A program made the position numbers and the translations under genes. From positions 372,001 to 436,000 of the forward strand of contig CAMZOI010000001.1 of the NCBI GenBank assembly GCA_947331495.1: a stretch of DNA of 64,000 nucleotides, given 5' to 3'. How positions within the stretch are numbered: position 1 is the first letter of the stretch; every line of letters begins with the position of its first letter. Positions 23,193 to 32,504 of this stretch are shown one piece after another. The notes beneath the pieces are model-generated. The model had not been told where the DNA came from and did not search any database. It saw only the letters and a list, made by a program, of their open reading frames with translations. This stretch comes from Erythrobacteraceae bacterium Alg239-R51. GTDB taxonomy: Bacteria > Pseudomonadota > Alphaproteobacteria > Sphingomonadales > Sphingomonadaceae.

Positions 23193-23516
23193 ATGGTTAT
23201 CCGGTCCCTCGATCTCGACGTGGCGATCTACCGCAATCGCGTCCAGGTAACGCATCGCGGGACTGAAACGTTCGTCGACCAGCCGGCCGAATATCCATTC
23301 TCTTCCGACGATGCGGTGGTGGCCAACCCGCGCTATCTGGAGGACACGATCGTCCGCGCGATCCGCAAGATCCTGGCCAATGGCGGATTTTCCTTGCGCA
23401 TGCCCATTGCCCATGTCGTCAAGTGCGATGGATGCCTGGAAGATAGCGACCGAGAAATGGTAGAAGCGGCCTTGCGTGAAACCGGGATGAGCGAAGTCAT
23501 CTTCGAACTTGAGTGA
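23193..23516 (+). CDS. Hypothetical protein, faint MreB-like pattern
   Basis: This 107-residue protein has no family I can name with confidence. It starts one base after the stop of the preceding flavoprotein gene, so it is very likely translated. The N-terminal LDLDVAIYRNRV and the C-terminal DREMVEAALRETGMSEVIFELE recall the strand-helix-strand of the MreB/actin fold (where the pattern is ERRAVxEAAxxAGAxxVxLIEEP). There is no complete ATP site, so at most it would be a partial or diverged domain. Confidence 0.7.
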   Translation: MVIRSLDLDVAIYRNRVQVTHRGTETFVDQPAEYPFSSDDAVVANPRYLEDTIVRAIRKILANGGFSLRMPIAHVVKCDGCLEDSDREMVEAALRETGMSEVIFELE

Positions 23517-23558
23517 TCCGTCGCGCGCCAATCTCCTGAGTATTGGCTTCTTCCCCCA

Positions 23559-25691
23559 TCAGCGCCGCGCGACGCGTTGCTTCGCCAGTTCGGCTTCCAT
23601 CGCCTTGTCCTCGTTGGCGCGCTTGATGACATAAGCCCTGATCGCCTCGATCTGTTCGGGCGAGAGCGAGCCTTCGAAGCTCGCCATGCCGTTGCCGCTC
23701 AAGGCCCCGTCATGGACGATCTGTTGCCAGGCCATACGATTTTCCAGCGCGCCTGAACGGCGCAGGTCGGGCAGAACGGTCGAACCCACCGCACCGGGCG
23801 CATGGCAGACCGAACAATAGCGCGCATAGGCTGCCCGGCCGACCTCGATCGTCGCGGCGTCGGCACGGCTCGGGGGTGGGTCGAGCGGGGCTTTCGCAAG
23901 TTCGGGGGCGGGCGGCAATTGTGCTGTGCTGCCCAGTTTGAATACAAGCAACCTGCTGATATTACGCACCGCGCCATCCTTGGCGATGATACCGCCATCG
24001 GAAGCCAAAGCGAGCGCGCCTCCCCACCCGGCTAGAACAGCTACATATTGTTCGCCGTTCACGGTATAGGCGATCGGAGGTGCTACCACGCCGGTTTGCG
24101 CATCGAAGCTCCATAACCGTTCGCCGTTCGAGGCATCGTAGGCGTTGAAGCTCGCTTCCTGCGTTCCCTGGAACACCAGACCGCCGCCGGTGGCAAGCAA
24201 ACCGCCATTCCACGCTCCCGGGTGTTCGACGGTCCATCTGGCTTCCTGGTTGACCGGATCCCAGGCGAGCAGCCTGCCCTTTACCGTCGCGCCGACCTCC
24301 TGCCGGAAGCCAAGATCAGGAGGCAGGTCGCCCGCGCCCATGTCGAACCCGATATTGAACCCCCTTGCAGGATCGGGCTTCCAGTTGGCTTGGGGGACAT
24401 ACAGCATCGCTGCTTCGAAGGCGGGGATGTAGACGAGGTTTTCGCCCGGATGATAGGCCATCGGATGCCAGTTGTGTCCGCCCAGCGGACCAGGCATGAC
24501 CAGCGCGGGCTCTCCCGTCTGGTCGATGCGGGTTTCGGGATTTTCAATCGGGCGACCGTCATCGTCGACGCCGGTGGCCCAGTTCAGCGGAATATAGGGC
24601 TCGGCGCTGATGAATTCGCCAGTGGCGCGATCGAGGACGTAGAAGAAGCCGTTCTTTGGCGCCTGCATGAGCACCTGTCGCTCCCGTCCGTCGATCTCGA
24701 TGTCCGCAAGTACGATATGCTGCGTGGCGGTATAGTCCCACGTCTCGCCCGGCGTGGTCTGGTAGTGCCAGACATACTCGCCCGTTTCGGGGCGGATAGC
24801 GACGATGCTGGAAAGGTAGAGATTGTCACCCCCGCCCGGACTGCGATAGGCGCGGTTCCAGGGGCTACCGTTGCCAACGCCAATGTAGAGCAGGTCAAGT
24901 TCGGGATCATAGGCCATCGAATCCCATACCGTGCCGCCACCGCCGAGCTTCCAGAAATCACCGTTCCAGGTTTCCGCCGCCGCTTTGAGGTACTCGGGAT
25001 CTTTCTCGTCGGGCTCGCCCGGCACGGTGTAGAAGCGCCAGAGCTCCTCGCCGTCCAGTGCGTCATAGGCGGCGATATAGCCGCGCACTCCGAACTCCGC
25101 GCCGCCATTGCCGATCAGCACTTTCCCGTCGATCACACGCGGCGCGCCGGTTACGGTATAGCTTTGCGACTGGTCAACGGTGACCTTCTCCCAGGCGACC
25201 TCTCCTGTATCGCGGTCAAGCGCGATCAGCCGTCCGTCCAGGGTGCCGAGGAACAGATTTTCGCCCCAGGCAGCGAGTCCGCGATTGACCACATCGCAAC
25301 ACGCTTTCACGCCCGTTTCGCCGGGCACTTGCGGGTCGTAGCTCCACAAGGGTTCGCCGGTGGCGGCGTCGAATGCGAAAACCTTGCTCCATGCGCTGGT
25401 AACATAGAGCTTGCCGTCCATGACCAGGGGCGTCGCTTCCTGCCCCCTGGCCGTGTCCATGTCGGCAAACCAGGCGAGACCGAGCTCGCCGACATTGTCA
25501 CGGTTCACCTGATCGAGAGGCGAGAAGCGCTGTTCGGAATAAGTCCCGCCATGGGTAATCCAGTTCGCCGGGTCGTCACCAGCATTGATCAGGCGGATGT
25601 TGTCGATCCCACCTACCCGCTCGTCCTCGACGCCCAGATCGCAGCCCGAAAGCGCCAATGCCGAAAGCGCGGACCAACCGAACCATCGCAT
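23559..25691 (-). CDS. PQQ-dependent quinohemoprotein alcohol dehydrogenase, lipoprotein
   Basis: This 710-residue periplasmic enzyme oxidises an alcohol using pyrroloquinoline quinone and passes electrons to a built-in haem. It has a lipoprotein signal (LSGC, lipidated Cys17), an eight-bladed propeller with the vicinal disulfide CysCys at residues 131-132 that contacts PQQ, and a C-terminal cytochrome c domain with CSVCH. This is the type II quinohemoprotein layout. Its substrate is unknown. No PQQ synthesis genes are in the window. GGGAGAGG precedes the ATG. Confidence 0.92.
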   Translation of the reverse strand: MRWFGWSALSALALSGCDLGVEDERVGGIDNIRLINAGDDPANWITHGGTYSEQRFSPLDQVNRDNVGELGLAWFADMDTARGQEATPLVMDGKLYVTSAWSKVFAFDAATGEPLWSYDPQVPGETGVKACCDVVNRGLAAWGENLFLGTLDGRLIALDRDTGEVAWEKVTVDQSQSYTVTGAPRVIDGKVLIGNGGAEFGVRGYIAAYDALDGEELWRFYTVPGEPDEKDPEYLKAAAETWNGDFWKLGGGGTVWDSMAYDPELDLLYIGVGNGSPWNRAYRSPGGGDNLYLSSIVAIRPETGEYVWHYQTTPGETWDYTATQHIVLADIEIDGRERQVLMQAPKNGFFYVLDRATGEFISAEPYIPLNWATGVDDDGRPIENPETRIDQTGEPALVMPGPLGGHNWHPMAYHPGENLVYIPAFEAAMLYVPQANWKPDPARGFNIGFDMGAGDLPPDLGFRQEVGATVKGRLLAWDPVNQEARWTVEHPGAWNGGLLATGGGLVFQGTQEASFNAYDASNGERLWSFDAQTGVVAPPIAYTVNGEQYVAVLAGWGGALALASDGGIIAKDGAVRNISRLLVFKLGSTAQLPPAPELAKAPLDPPPSRADAATIEVGRAAYARYCSVCHAPGAVGSTVLPDLRRSGALENRMAWQQIVHDGALSGNGMASFEGSLSPEQIEAIRAYVIKRANEDKAMEAELAKQRVARR

Positions 25692-25813
25692 TCAACCTCT
25701 CCCCCGGCGACGTTTGCGTCGCTCTGTGAAACCTATCCTGCCCGGCAATCGGAACCTTGTCCATCACCCTGCGTCGGTAGCCCGAGGACGTCCCCCGGGC
25801 AGAGGAGAACAGG

Positions 25814-26683
25814 ATGTGCGACGAGCAGCAGATAGGCGAGTGGGCAAGACGGGGACTGAGCCGGAGACGGTTCGGTGCAGCGACGCTTGCCGGTACTGCC
25901 GCTGCTTGCGCGCCGATCGGCGCGATGGGCGACAACGATCTGGCCGCATCCGAATTGGACGAAAGGCAGGTTTCGTTCCGTACGCCCGACGGCGTGCTGG
26001 ATGGCGAGTTCTTCAGTCGCTCCGGAACGAGCGCGCCCGGAGTCATCATGTGGCCCGATATCGCAGGTATCCGACCGGCCAAGCGGCAGATGGCCCACCG
26101 TCTCGCCGGTGACGGATATGCCGTCCTGCTTGCCAATCCCTATTATCGCGACGTGGCGGGACAACAGTTCGAAGATTTCGCCACGTTCGCGGCGAACGAG
26201 GGGTTTCAGAAAGTTCGCCCGTGGCGCGAGAAGTTCACGGTTGACACAATCCAGGCCGATACGCGCGCCTGTGCTCACTGGTTGATGAACCAGTCGGCCG
26301 TTCCATCGGATCGTGGCATAGGGGTGCAGGGCTATTGCATGACCGGTAGCTTCGCTATCGTCGGCCCGTCCGCGCACGAGGCTGTCCAGGCAGGGGCGAG
26401 TTTTCATGGCGGCGGACTTGTGCGCGAAGACGGCACCAGTCCGCATACCACCTTGCAGGACGATGCGGACTATCTCATCGCCATATCTCAGGACGATGAT
26501 GCGGAAAGCCCCGATGCCAAGACGGTGCTGCGCAATACGGCCGCAGCCGTGGGTGCCGATGTCGAAATCGAGGTCTATCCTGCCGATCACGGATGGTGCG
26601 TGCTCGACAGCCCGAGTTATAATCAGGTGCAGGCCGAAAGGGCATGGGATCGCCTGTTGGCACTCTATCGCGAAGCCCTTTGA
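25814..26683 (+). CDS. Tat-exported dienelactone-hydrolase-like protein
   Basis: This 289-residue alpha/beta hydrolase has a twin-arginine signal (SRRRFGAATLAG) and a Cys32 that fits a lipobox (TAAAC), so it is probably a periplasmic lipoprotein. The nucleophile elbow is GYCMTG with Cys176 as nucleophile, as in dienelactone hydrolase, and the catalytic His lies in PADHGW. The substrate is unknown. It is divergent from the PQQ dehydrogenase; a clear GAGGAGAACAGG site precedes the ATG. Confidence 0.87.
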   Translation: MCDEQQIGEWARRGLSRRRFGAATLAGTAAACAPIGAMGDNDLAASELDERQVSFRTPDGVLDGEFFSRSGTSAPGVIMWPDIAGIRPAKRQMAHRLAGDGYAVLLANPYYRDVAGQQFEDFATFAANEGFQKVRPWREKFTVDTIQADTRACAHWLMNQSAVPSDRGIGVQGYCMTGSFAIVGPSAHEAVQAGASFHGGGLVREDGTSPHTTLQDDADYLIAISQDDDAESPDAKTVLRNTAAAVGADVEIEVYPADHGWCVLDSPSYNQVQAERAWDRLLALYREAL

Positions 26684-26750
26684 TACGCCTGCGGCTTGCG
26701 GCTCGCGCGCCTGCCGCTAGGATGGTCGCGAACTGGAGGAGAAAAGGGTC

Positions 26751-27758
26751 ATGGGCGGAACGATAGCGCTCGCATTGCTGGTGCTGCTGGTAGTGCTGTT
26801 CCTGATGATGGCGGTGCGCGTCGTGAAGCAGGGCTTTGTCTATACGATCGAACGGCTGGGCAAATACACGCTCGCCGCCGACCCGGGGCTCCACCTGATC
26901 ATTCCGTTCATCGATCGTGTCGGTCACAAGATCAACATGATGGAACAGGTGCTCGATATTCCCGGCCAGGAAATCATCACCAAGGACAACGCCATGGTCG
27001 GCGTCGATGCGGTGGTGTTCTTCCAGGTTCTCGATGCAGGCAAGGCGGCTTACGAGGTTTCCGGCCTGCAAAACGCCATTCTCGCTCTTACCACCACGAA
27101 CCTTCGCACGGTGATGGGTTCGATGGACCTGGATGAGACATTGTCGAAGCGCGACGAAATCAATGCGCGGCTGCTTAGCGTGGTCGACCATGCGACCTCG
27201 CCGTGGGGTATCAAGATTACCCGGGTGGAAATCAAGGATATTCGCCCGCCGCTCGACATATCCGAGGCGATGGCACGGCAGATGAAGGCCGAACGGCTCA
27301 AACGTGCAGAAATTCTCGAGGCGGAGGGCGACAAGACCAGTTCGATCCTGCGAGCGGAAGGCCGCAAACAATCGGCAATTCTCGAGGCGGAGGGAAAGCG
27401 AGAGGCCCAGTTCCGCGACGCCGAAGCGCGGGAACGCGCTGCCGAAGCAGAAGCGAAAGCAACCGAGATGGTGTCGAACGCTATTGCCACGTCGGGCAAT
27501 CAGGCGATCAATTACTTCATCGCGCAGGAATACACGAAAGCGGTTGGCAAGTTCGCGGACAGCCCGAATGCCAAGACCATCCTGTTCCCGGTCGAGGCCA
27601 CCCAGCTCATCGGGTCGCTCGGCGGTATCGGTGAACTGATCAGGGATACGTTCGGCGAGGTCGAGGGTACGGTCAATACGGGAACAGCGTTGCCGAAGGG
27701 TCGCGAACGGGCGCCGGTGTCTCGGCCCAGCGTTCCGCGTGCCGGCGATCAGGGCTGA
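26751..27758 (+). CDS. SPFH/stomatin-family membrane protein (QmcA type)
   Basis: This 335-residue protein has one N-terminal membrane span (about residues 4-22), an SPFH domain ([31 protein letters not shown]...), and a long helical region rich in Glu/Ala/Lys ([18 protein letters not shown]) expected to form a coiled coil and drive ring assembly. It is paired seven bases upstream of an NfeD-like gene, the classical stomatin operon partner. These proteins organise membrane microdomains and protein quality control. Confidence 0.93.
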   Translation: MGGTIALALLVLLVVLFLMMAVRVVKQGFVYTIERLGKYTLAADPGLHLIIPFIDRVGHKINMMEQVLDIPGQEIITKDNAMVGVDAVVFFQVLDAGKAAYEVSGLQNAILALTTTNLRTVMGSMDLDETLSKRDEINARLLSVVDHATSPWGIKITRVEIKDIRPPLDISEAMARQMKAERLKRAEILEAEGDKTSSILRAEGRKQSAILEAEGKREAQFRDAEARERAAEAEAKATEMVSNAIATSGNQAINYFIAQEYTKAVGKFADSPNAKTILFPVEATQLIGSLGGIGELIRDTFGEVEGTVNTGTALPKGRERAPVSRPSVPRAGDQG

Positions 27759-27764
27759 TCCGCG

Positions 27765-28235
27765 GTGGACGGCATCGAAAGCTACTGGCTCTGGTTGATT
27801 GCCGGGCTGGCCCTGGGCGCGCTCGAGCTGGTCGTCCCGGGGGTCTACCTGATCTGGCTTGCGCTGGCGGCGCTCGCAACGGCGTTGATCGCTTTCGTAT
27901 CCGATCCGCCCACAGCGTTGCAGGTCATTTCCTTTGTCTCGCTGTCCCTGGTCTTTGTTTTTTCGGCAAAGCGGTTCCTGCGCGATCGACCGATCATCTC
28001 CTCCGATCCCCTGTTGAACAACCGCACCGGGCGGCTCGTCGGTGAAACGGCGCTGGTGACGGTGGCGATCGAAAGCGGTTCTGGCCGGGTCAAGGTCGGC
28101 GACAGCGAATGGATTGCGCGTGGCACGGACATTGCCGCGGGCCAACGCGTACGGATTACCGGAAGCACCGGATCGGAATTGCTTGTCGAACCGCTGACCC
28201 TGCTTGCGGACGAGGGCACCGCCCCGCCTGCGTGA
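27765..28235 (+). CDS. NfeD-like membrane protein
   Basis: This 156-residue protein has two hydrophobic segments in its first 70 residues (including ALGALELVVPGVYLIWLALAAL) and a C-terminal OB-fold domain (GRLVGETALV... WIARGTDIAAGQRVRITG). NfeD proteins pair with stomatin-type partners, as here. The start is a GTG. It converges on the NDUFA9-like gene with six bases between stops. Confidence 0.92.
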   Translation: MDGIESYWLWLIAGLALGALELVVPGVYLIWLALAALATALIAFVSDPPTALQVISFVSLSLVFVFSAKRFLRDRPIISSDPLLNNRTGRLVGETALVTVAIESGSGRVKVGDSEWIARGTDIAAGQRVRITGSTGSELLVEPLTLLADEGTAPPA

Positions 28236-28241
28236 AATGGC

Positions 28242-29195
28242 TCAGTCGTTCGCCGCGCGACCGAAGCGGCCATGCTTGCGATATCGTACCATCCAGCGGT
28301 CGAGGAACAGGCCAAGAGGTTTCGGTTCGATACCCAATTTGTCGAAACCCGGGCAATCGCCCGAAACGGTATTGCCCGTCTTCAGCAGCTTCCATTGGTC
28401 AGTGCCCATCGGCGTGCCGGGGAGGGCGGCGAAAATGCCGGAAGCCGTATCGGGCATCGGCAAGAAGGTACGCGAACGGTTCTGGGCCCTTGCGATCCGC
28501 TGATTGATGTCCATCATGGTCAAGGCTTCGGGGCCACCCAGTTCGAATGTCTTGCCGCCATGTTTGCGTGAATCTGCGAGCGAACGTGCCGCGGCTTCAG
28601 CGATGTCATCGACATAGACCACCTGCAATCTGGAATTGGGCGCAAACACCGGCAGGACCGGCAGTTTGGCAATCAGCCCGGCAAACATGTTGATGAAATT
28701 GTCGTCTTTGCCGAAAAGTATCGATGGGCGCAGGATCGTCGCGTTGGGAAAGGCTTTCCGGACGCGATCCTCTCCCATGCGCTTGGATGCACCATAGGCG
28801 GTGATATCGTCCTCGTCTTCGGGCACGGGTGCGATCGCGCTGACATGGACGAAGCTATGGGCGCCGGTTTCTCTCGCCGCTTCGGCCATCCAGCCGGGCG
28901 CTTCGCCCATCAATGTCTTCAGGTCGCCTTCGAAGCTGCCGACCAGGTTCACCACGGCATCGGCGCCATCGATACATCGTTCGACGCTATTGCGATCTGC
29001 GGCATTGCAGCGGGCAAATTGCATCTGTCCCAGATTGGCCAAGGGTTTCAAGGAGAACGCGCGTTCCGGATTACGGCTAGCGATGCGCAGCCGGGCGCCG
29101 CGCTCAAGCAGCGCCTGGGCGACGTAATTGCCGATAAACCCGCTTCCACCCATCAGCACCACCAGCTTGCCGTTCAATGCACTGTTCTTCGCCAT
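28242..29195 (-). CDS. NAD(P)-binding SDR protein, complex I NDUFA9-like
   Basis: This 317-residue atypical short-chain dehydrogenase has the nucleotide-binding VVLMGGSGFIGNYVAQALLERG and the NDUFA9-type middle (DAVVNLVGSFEGDL, HVSAIAP, YGASKRMGE, ATILRPSILFGKDDNFINMFAGL). In alphaproteobacteria and mitochondria such proteins associate with respiratory complex I. I start at the ATG at 29195; the frame extends 54 residues further upstream but that part looks non-coding. It is the last core gene before the tRNA-Leu insertion site. Confidence 0.86.
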   Translation of the reverse strand: MAKNSALNGKLVVLMGGSGFIGNYVAQALLERGARLRIASRNPERAFSLKPLANLGQMQFARCNAADRNSVERCIDGADAVVNLVGSFEGDLKTLMGEAPGWMAEAARETGAHSFVHVSAIAPVPEDEDDITAYGASKRMGEDRVRKAFPNATILRPSILFGKDDNFINMFAGLIAKLPVLPVFAPNSRLQVVYVDDIAEAAARSLADSRKHGGKTFELGGPEALTMMDINQRIARAQNRSRTFLPMPDTASGIFAALPGTPMGTDQWKLLKTGNTVSGDCPGFDKLGIEPKPLGLFLDRWMVRYRKHGRFGRAAND

Positions 29196-29288
29196 CGAAT
29201 TCGCCTGTATCCCGCTAAATGGATGTTCCGCTGCGCCCGTAGCCTCAACCGCTGCGGACCTGCAAGCGTTCCGATCTCGCGAAAGCCG

Positions 29289-29318
29289 TTGACAGGCAAC
29301 GTACCGTTTCGCTAGTGG
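29289..29318 (+). promoter_or_regulatory. Possible promoter of tRNA-Leu
   Basis: A perfect -35 box TTGACA lies at 29289-29294. With an 18-base spacer the -10 position holds TAGTGG (29313-29318), a weak match. It would start a transcript roughly 45 bases before the tRNA. Confidence 0.4.
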
Positions 29319-29368
29319 CCCGCGTCTACCTGCGACCGCACAGTGAAGATGCGGCATCGCGATTGAGT

Positions 29369-29455
29369 GCCCAGATGGCGGAATTGGTAGACGCGCTAGC
29401 TTCAGGTGCTAGTATTCGCAAGGATGTGGAGGTTCGAGTCCTCTTCTGGGCACCA
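29369..29455 (+). tRNA. tRNA-Leu, anticodon CAG
   Basis: An 87-base cloverleaf: acceptor arms GCCCAGA (29369-29375) and TCTGGGC (29445-29451) pair fully, followed by discriminator A and an encoded CCA. The anticodon stem CTAGC/GCTAG frames the loop TTCAGGT, giving anticodon CAG. A long variable arm and the GGTTCGAGTCC T-arm fit leucine tRNA. The integrase gene begins 165 bases downstream, so this is the integration target. Confidence 0.97.
29431..29455 (+). other. Candidate left attachment site (attL) in the tRNA 3' end
   Basis: P4-type integrases recombine within the T-arm/acceptor 3' end of tRNA genes. This 25-base segment (T-arm through CCA) is the expected core. No second copy was seen in the rest of the window, so attR should lie to the right of position 64,000. 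Confidence 0.6.
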
Positions 29456-29572
29456 TTTGTTCTTCTCACGTTCTCCCAAATAATCTATAAAACCCGCAGA
29501 AATCCTAGGGATTTGGCCCTTGGATCGTTCCGGATCGTCCCGCCTGTTCTCGGGGGTTCCAGACACTTTTGT

Positions 29573-29602
29573 GGGCCTTTTGAGGCCGTTTCGCAAAGGC
29601 CC
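29573..29602. repeat. Inverted repeat before the integrase gene
   Basis: GGGCCTTT (29573-29580) and AAAGGCCC (29595-29602) form a perfect 8-bp stem with a 14-base loop, ending 18 bases before the integrase start. It could be an integrase/excisionase binding site or a hairpin limiting read-through from the tRNA. Confidence 0.5.
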
Positions 29603-29620
29603 AGATGAAAAGGCCCCCAC

Positions 29621-30844
29621 ATGCCGCTGACAGATACTCGCCTCCGCGCTCTCAAGCCCAAGGACAAACCGTACAAGGTAACCGATGAGCGCGGCCTATA
29701 TGTCGAGGTCACGCCGACCGGCAGCAAGCTTTGGCGATTCCGATACCGGATCGGTGGTGCGCAAAAGAAGCTCTGCATCGGCAGCTATCCTGACATCAGC
29801 CTCAAGCAAGCCCGAGACGCAGCCTACGAGGCACGACGAGCTGTTGCTTCTGGGGGCGACCCGGCCTTTGAGAAGCGGAAGCGGAAAATCCGCGCCGAGT
29901 TCCTTTCTGCACAGACGTTCGAGGCAGTCGCGCGTGAATATATCGAGCAGATGATGGTCCAGAATGGCCGCGCCGATGGCACGATCGTCAAGGCCAATTA
30001 TTTCCTCGACAAGCTTGCGCCTGCCATCGGTAACCGACCCATCCACGAGATCGAGCCGTTCGAAGTCCTGGCTCCTCTGAAACGACTGGAAGCCACTGGT
30101 AAGCACGAGACTGCGAAGAAATGCCGCTCGTTCGCAGGCCGCGTGTTTCGTTACGGTGTCGCTACCACCCGCTGCAAATCCGATCCGACCAGTATGCTGA
30201 AGGGCGCTCTCGTAACGCCGAGAGCCACGCATTATGCAGCAATCCTCGAGCCCACCGAGCTAGGCGGGCTGCTGCGCGCAATCGACGACTTCACTGGCTA
30301 CATGGTGACCAAGTTTGCTTTGCAGATCGCGCCGCATGTGTTCGTACGTCCCGGCGAACTCCGCCACGCCGAATGGCATGAGATCGACCTGGTCGATGGG
30401 GTCTGGAAGATCCCTGCCGGTAAAATGAAAGCGCGCCGAGCGCATGCCGTCCCGCTGTCCAAGCAAGTTAGAGGTTATCTCACAGACCTGGCCGAGATGC
30501 TCGGCCGCGAAGGATATGTCTTCCCGTCTGCGCGCAGCTCCAAGCGTCCCATGAGTGAAAACACGCTCAATGCCGCATTTCGTCGCATGGGATATTCGAA
30601 GGAAGAAGTCACCGCGCATGGACTCCGGGCGACAGCATCGACATTCCTGAACGAGTCGGGCCTTTGGAATCCCGATGCGATCGAGCGTGCCCTGGCACAT
30701 GGCGACAGCAATGTTGTGCGTGGCATCTACCATCGCGGCAAACATTGGGAAGAGCGCGTGCGCATGGCTCAATGGTGGAGCGACTACCTCGATGAGCTCC
30801 GGACAGGAGGAAAGGTCATCATGGGAAAGTTTGCGAATGGTTGA
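29621..30844 (+). CDS. P4-type tyrosine recombinase/integrase
   Basis: This 407-residue integrase inserts and excises the element at the adjacent tRNA-Leu. Its N-terminal ~85 residues match the DUF4102 arm-binding domain (TDERGLYVEVTPTGSKLWRFRYR, CIGSYPDISLKQAR); the core-binding domain follows, and the catalytic domain holds Arg243 (FVRPGEL), His333-x-x-Arg336, His360 and the nucleophile Tyr370 (GIYHRG). All catalytic residues are present, so it should be active. Position and orientation next to the tRNA are standard for an integrative element. Confidence 0.95.
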   Translation: MPLTDTRLRALKPKDKPYKVTDERGLYVEVTPTGSKLWRFRYRIGGAQKKLCIGSYPDISLKQARDAAYEARRAVASGGDPAFEKRKRKIRAEFLSAQTFEAVAREYIEQMMVQNGRADGTIVKANYFLDKLAPAIGNRPIHEIEPFEVLAPLKRLEATGKHETAKKCRSFAGRVFRYGVATTRCKSDPTSMLKGALVTPRATHYAAILEPTELGGLLRAIDDFTGYMVTKFALQIAPHVFVRPGELRHAEWHEIDLVDGVWKIPAGKMKARRAHAVPLSKQVRGYLTDLAEMLGREGYVFPSARSSKRPMSENTLNAAFRRMGYSKEEVTAHGLRATASTFLNESGLWNPDAIERALAHGDSNVVRGIYHRGKHWEERVRMAQWWSDYLDELRTGGKVIMGKFANG

Positions 30845-30980
30845 TCGGAAGAACGAATTTCTTCTCAGCCAGTGCAGGATTGAAGGCTCAGGACGAGCCC
30901 TATCAGGGACACTGACGCGAGCAAGGCGAACTCAATTCTGATGCCCCAGACTTTAAGCCACTTCCGCATCGTGCTGAGCC

Positions 30981-31175
30981 TCAGTTCGCAGAGCTTTGGC
31001 AGCTAAGCTGATCGAACCGTTCAGCAACAGTCTTCCACGTTGCTATGCCTGCCTCGTCCCCTTCGTTGGAAAGTCGCTGGATCTGCTTTGCGATAAACGC
31101 GGCTCCCTCTTCGCCATGGTTCTTTTCGACCCAAAGTGCAACGGCCCACAATTCTTGATCGCGGTTCAGCACCAT
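30981..31175 (-). CDS. Small protein of mobile elements (DUF6961-like)
   Basis: This 64-residue protein reads RDQELWAVALWVEKNHGEEGAAFIAKQI, then GDEAGIATWKTVAERFDQL. I recall this pattern from small sphingomonad proteins on mobile elements (named DUF6961, as far as I remember). Its start overlaps the last ten bases of the upstream nuclease gene, so the two are translationally coupled. Function unknown. Confidence 0.7.
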   Translation of the reverse strand: MVLNRDQELWAVALWVEKNHGEEGAAFIAKQIQRLSNEGDEAGIATWKTVAERFDQLSCQSSAN

Positions 31176-31717
31176 GGTTCACGTCGCCCGGTCCAGGTCC
31201 GCGCCAGCCCTTCGCTGACCAACTGATCGCCAAGCGAGCGGCCGCCGCGCGTTACGACCCGCAGTTTACGACCGTACTGATCCTCATCTCTGCTTCCGAT
31301 GGTCCTCAGTTCAAAGGGTCCGCCATTGAGCAATTCGACAAGGCGATGCGTCGCGCGCATGCCGAGTTGGTATTCATAATCGCAACGAGGCTCGCTGATC
31401 TCTGGTGTATCGATGTCAGCAATGCGGATCTTTACGCCATCAAGCCAGAAGGTATCTCCATCCACGACGCATGTGCGCCGGACGGATCCGCAAATGTCGA
31501 ATTGTGGGAAGCTCGCTTGCTGGAATAAAGTTTGAGGCTGCTGATCGTCGTTAGCAATGCTGGCATCATGGACTGGCCAGGTGAGTGCCAGCATCCCTCC
31601 AGCAAATACGATCGCGAATGCTCCCAATCCCAACGCGATCTCCTTTCTCAGCTTCCGGCGCTTCTGTGCCTTCAACGACTTGCGAAAATCGAACGGCTCA
31701 CCGGGGGTCTCATTCAC
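31166..31717 (-). CDS. Membrane-anchored thermonuclease-family nuclease
   Basis: This 183-residue protein has a basic N-terminus and one hydrophobic span (about residues 28-46), followed by a staphylococcal-nuclease-like domain: CVVDGDTFWLDGVKIRIADIDTPE, then Arg/Glu of GRKLRVV and the final helix (GDQLVSEGLARTW). It starts at a GTG with no clear ribosome-binding site. Exported nucleases of this kind are common on conjugative elements; the role is unknown. Confidence 0.85.
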   Translation of the reverse strand: MNETPGEPFDFRKSLKAQKRRKLRKEIALGLGAFAIVFAGGMLALTWPVHDASIANDDQQPQTLFQQASFPQFDICGSVRRTCVVDGDTFWLDGVKIRIADIDTPEISEPRCDYEYQLGMRATHRLVELLNGGPFELRTIGSRDEDQYGRKLRVVTRGGRSLGDQLVSEGLARTWTGRREPWC

Positions 31718-31781
31718 TAGCGTTGTCCGTTTTCATTCCGGCACATGATTTCAGACAATAGCCGGAAATCAGGCAGTTTCG

Positions 31782-32366
31782 TCAATTGTACGTACCAATT
31801 GCTTGCCAACGTCCCAACACGGACCGGACATATTGCGGTGTTTCACCGTTGCTGGGAATGCCGCGTGATCGGGAGACGGCACCTGGGCCCGCATTGTAAG
31901 CAGCCAAGGCCAGGTGGACCGCGTCGAACCGGTCCAACATATCGCGAAGATACCGGGCGCCACCGTCGATCGATGCAAGAGGGTCATGACGGTTCCGGAC
32001 GCCCAGTTCGCGCGCCGTGGCCGGCATAAGCTGCGCCAGCCCGGCAGCACCGGCTGGACTCACAGCCATCGGATTAAAGCGGGATTCAGCCCAGATAAGA
32101 GCACGAAGCAGGTTGGTCGGAAGCCCGTAACGGCGCTCAGCCTCGGCTATCGCCGCCATATACAGGCTTTCCCGATAGGATATGTTTGCTGGCTCGGCCT
32201 GGTAGATTGCAGGAAGATATTGCCTTGCCGGCTGCTGGTCCGTCTTCGGCGGAACGACCGCGTGTTCGAACAAGGTGAAATCCTGGGCGCGGACTTGCTG
32301 AGAGGAGGTCGCGATCATTCCCAAACAGGCGACCGCTATCGCGGTCCGACGATTGAGGCGGGTCAT
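31782..32366 (-). CDS. Lytic transglycosylase (conjugation-associated)
   Basis: This protein of about 194 residues cleaves peptidoglycan, probably to open the wall for a conjugation machine, like VirB1. It has a signal peptide (residues 1-28, ending VRAQ), then an SLT domain with the catalytic Glu in WAESRFNP and the motifs AGLAQLMPATARELG and ALAAYNAGPGAV. I start at 32366 because it gives a proper signal peptide; the frame is open further upstream. The gene is divergent from the Toprim gene. Confidence 0.88.
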   Translation of the reverse strand: MTRLNRRTAIAVACLGMIATSSQQVRAQDFTLFEHAVVPPKTDQQPARQYLPAIYQAEPANISYRESLYMAAIAEAERRYGLPTNLLRALIWAESRFNPMAVSPAGAAGLAQLMPATARELGVRNRHDPLASIDGGARYLRDMLDRFDAVHLALAAYNAGPGAVSRSRGIPSNGETPQYVRSVLGRWQAIGTYN

Positions 32367-32504
32367 CTCGAGTGGTGCTCCATTGATTCGAATCGATATA
32401 GAACATAAGTAGAACATATGCCTGTAGGAAAGCAGCGAATGCCTGCCTTCGGGAGAGGAGAGGAACGCTGATGAGGGGGCCACTTTGCTTGCTGAGGAGC
32501 TCGC

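Noticed and set aside
24222..25835. A 537-residue frame antisense to the PQQ dehydrogenase
   Set aside because: Mirror of a well-supported gene; no family resemblance.
26475..28145. A 556-residue minus-strand frame across the stomatin and NfeD genes
   Set aside because: Antisense to clearly recognisable genes, with no conserved motif or ribosome-binding site.
29599..29607. GCCCAGATG, repeated from the tRNA-Leu 5' end, as an attachment site
   Set aside because: Only nine bases, and P4-type integrases use the 3' end of the tRNA.
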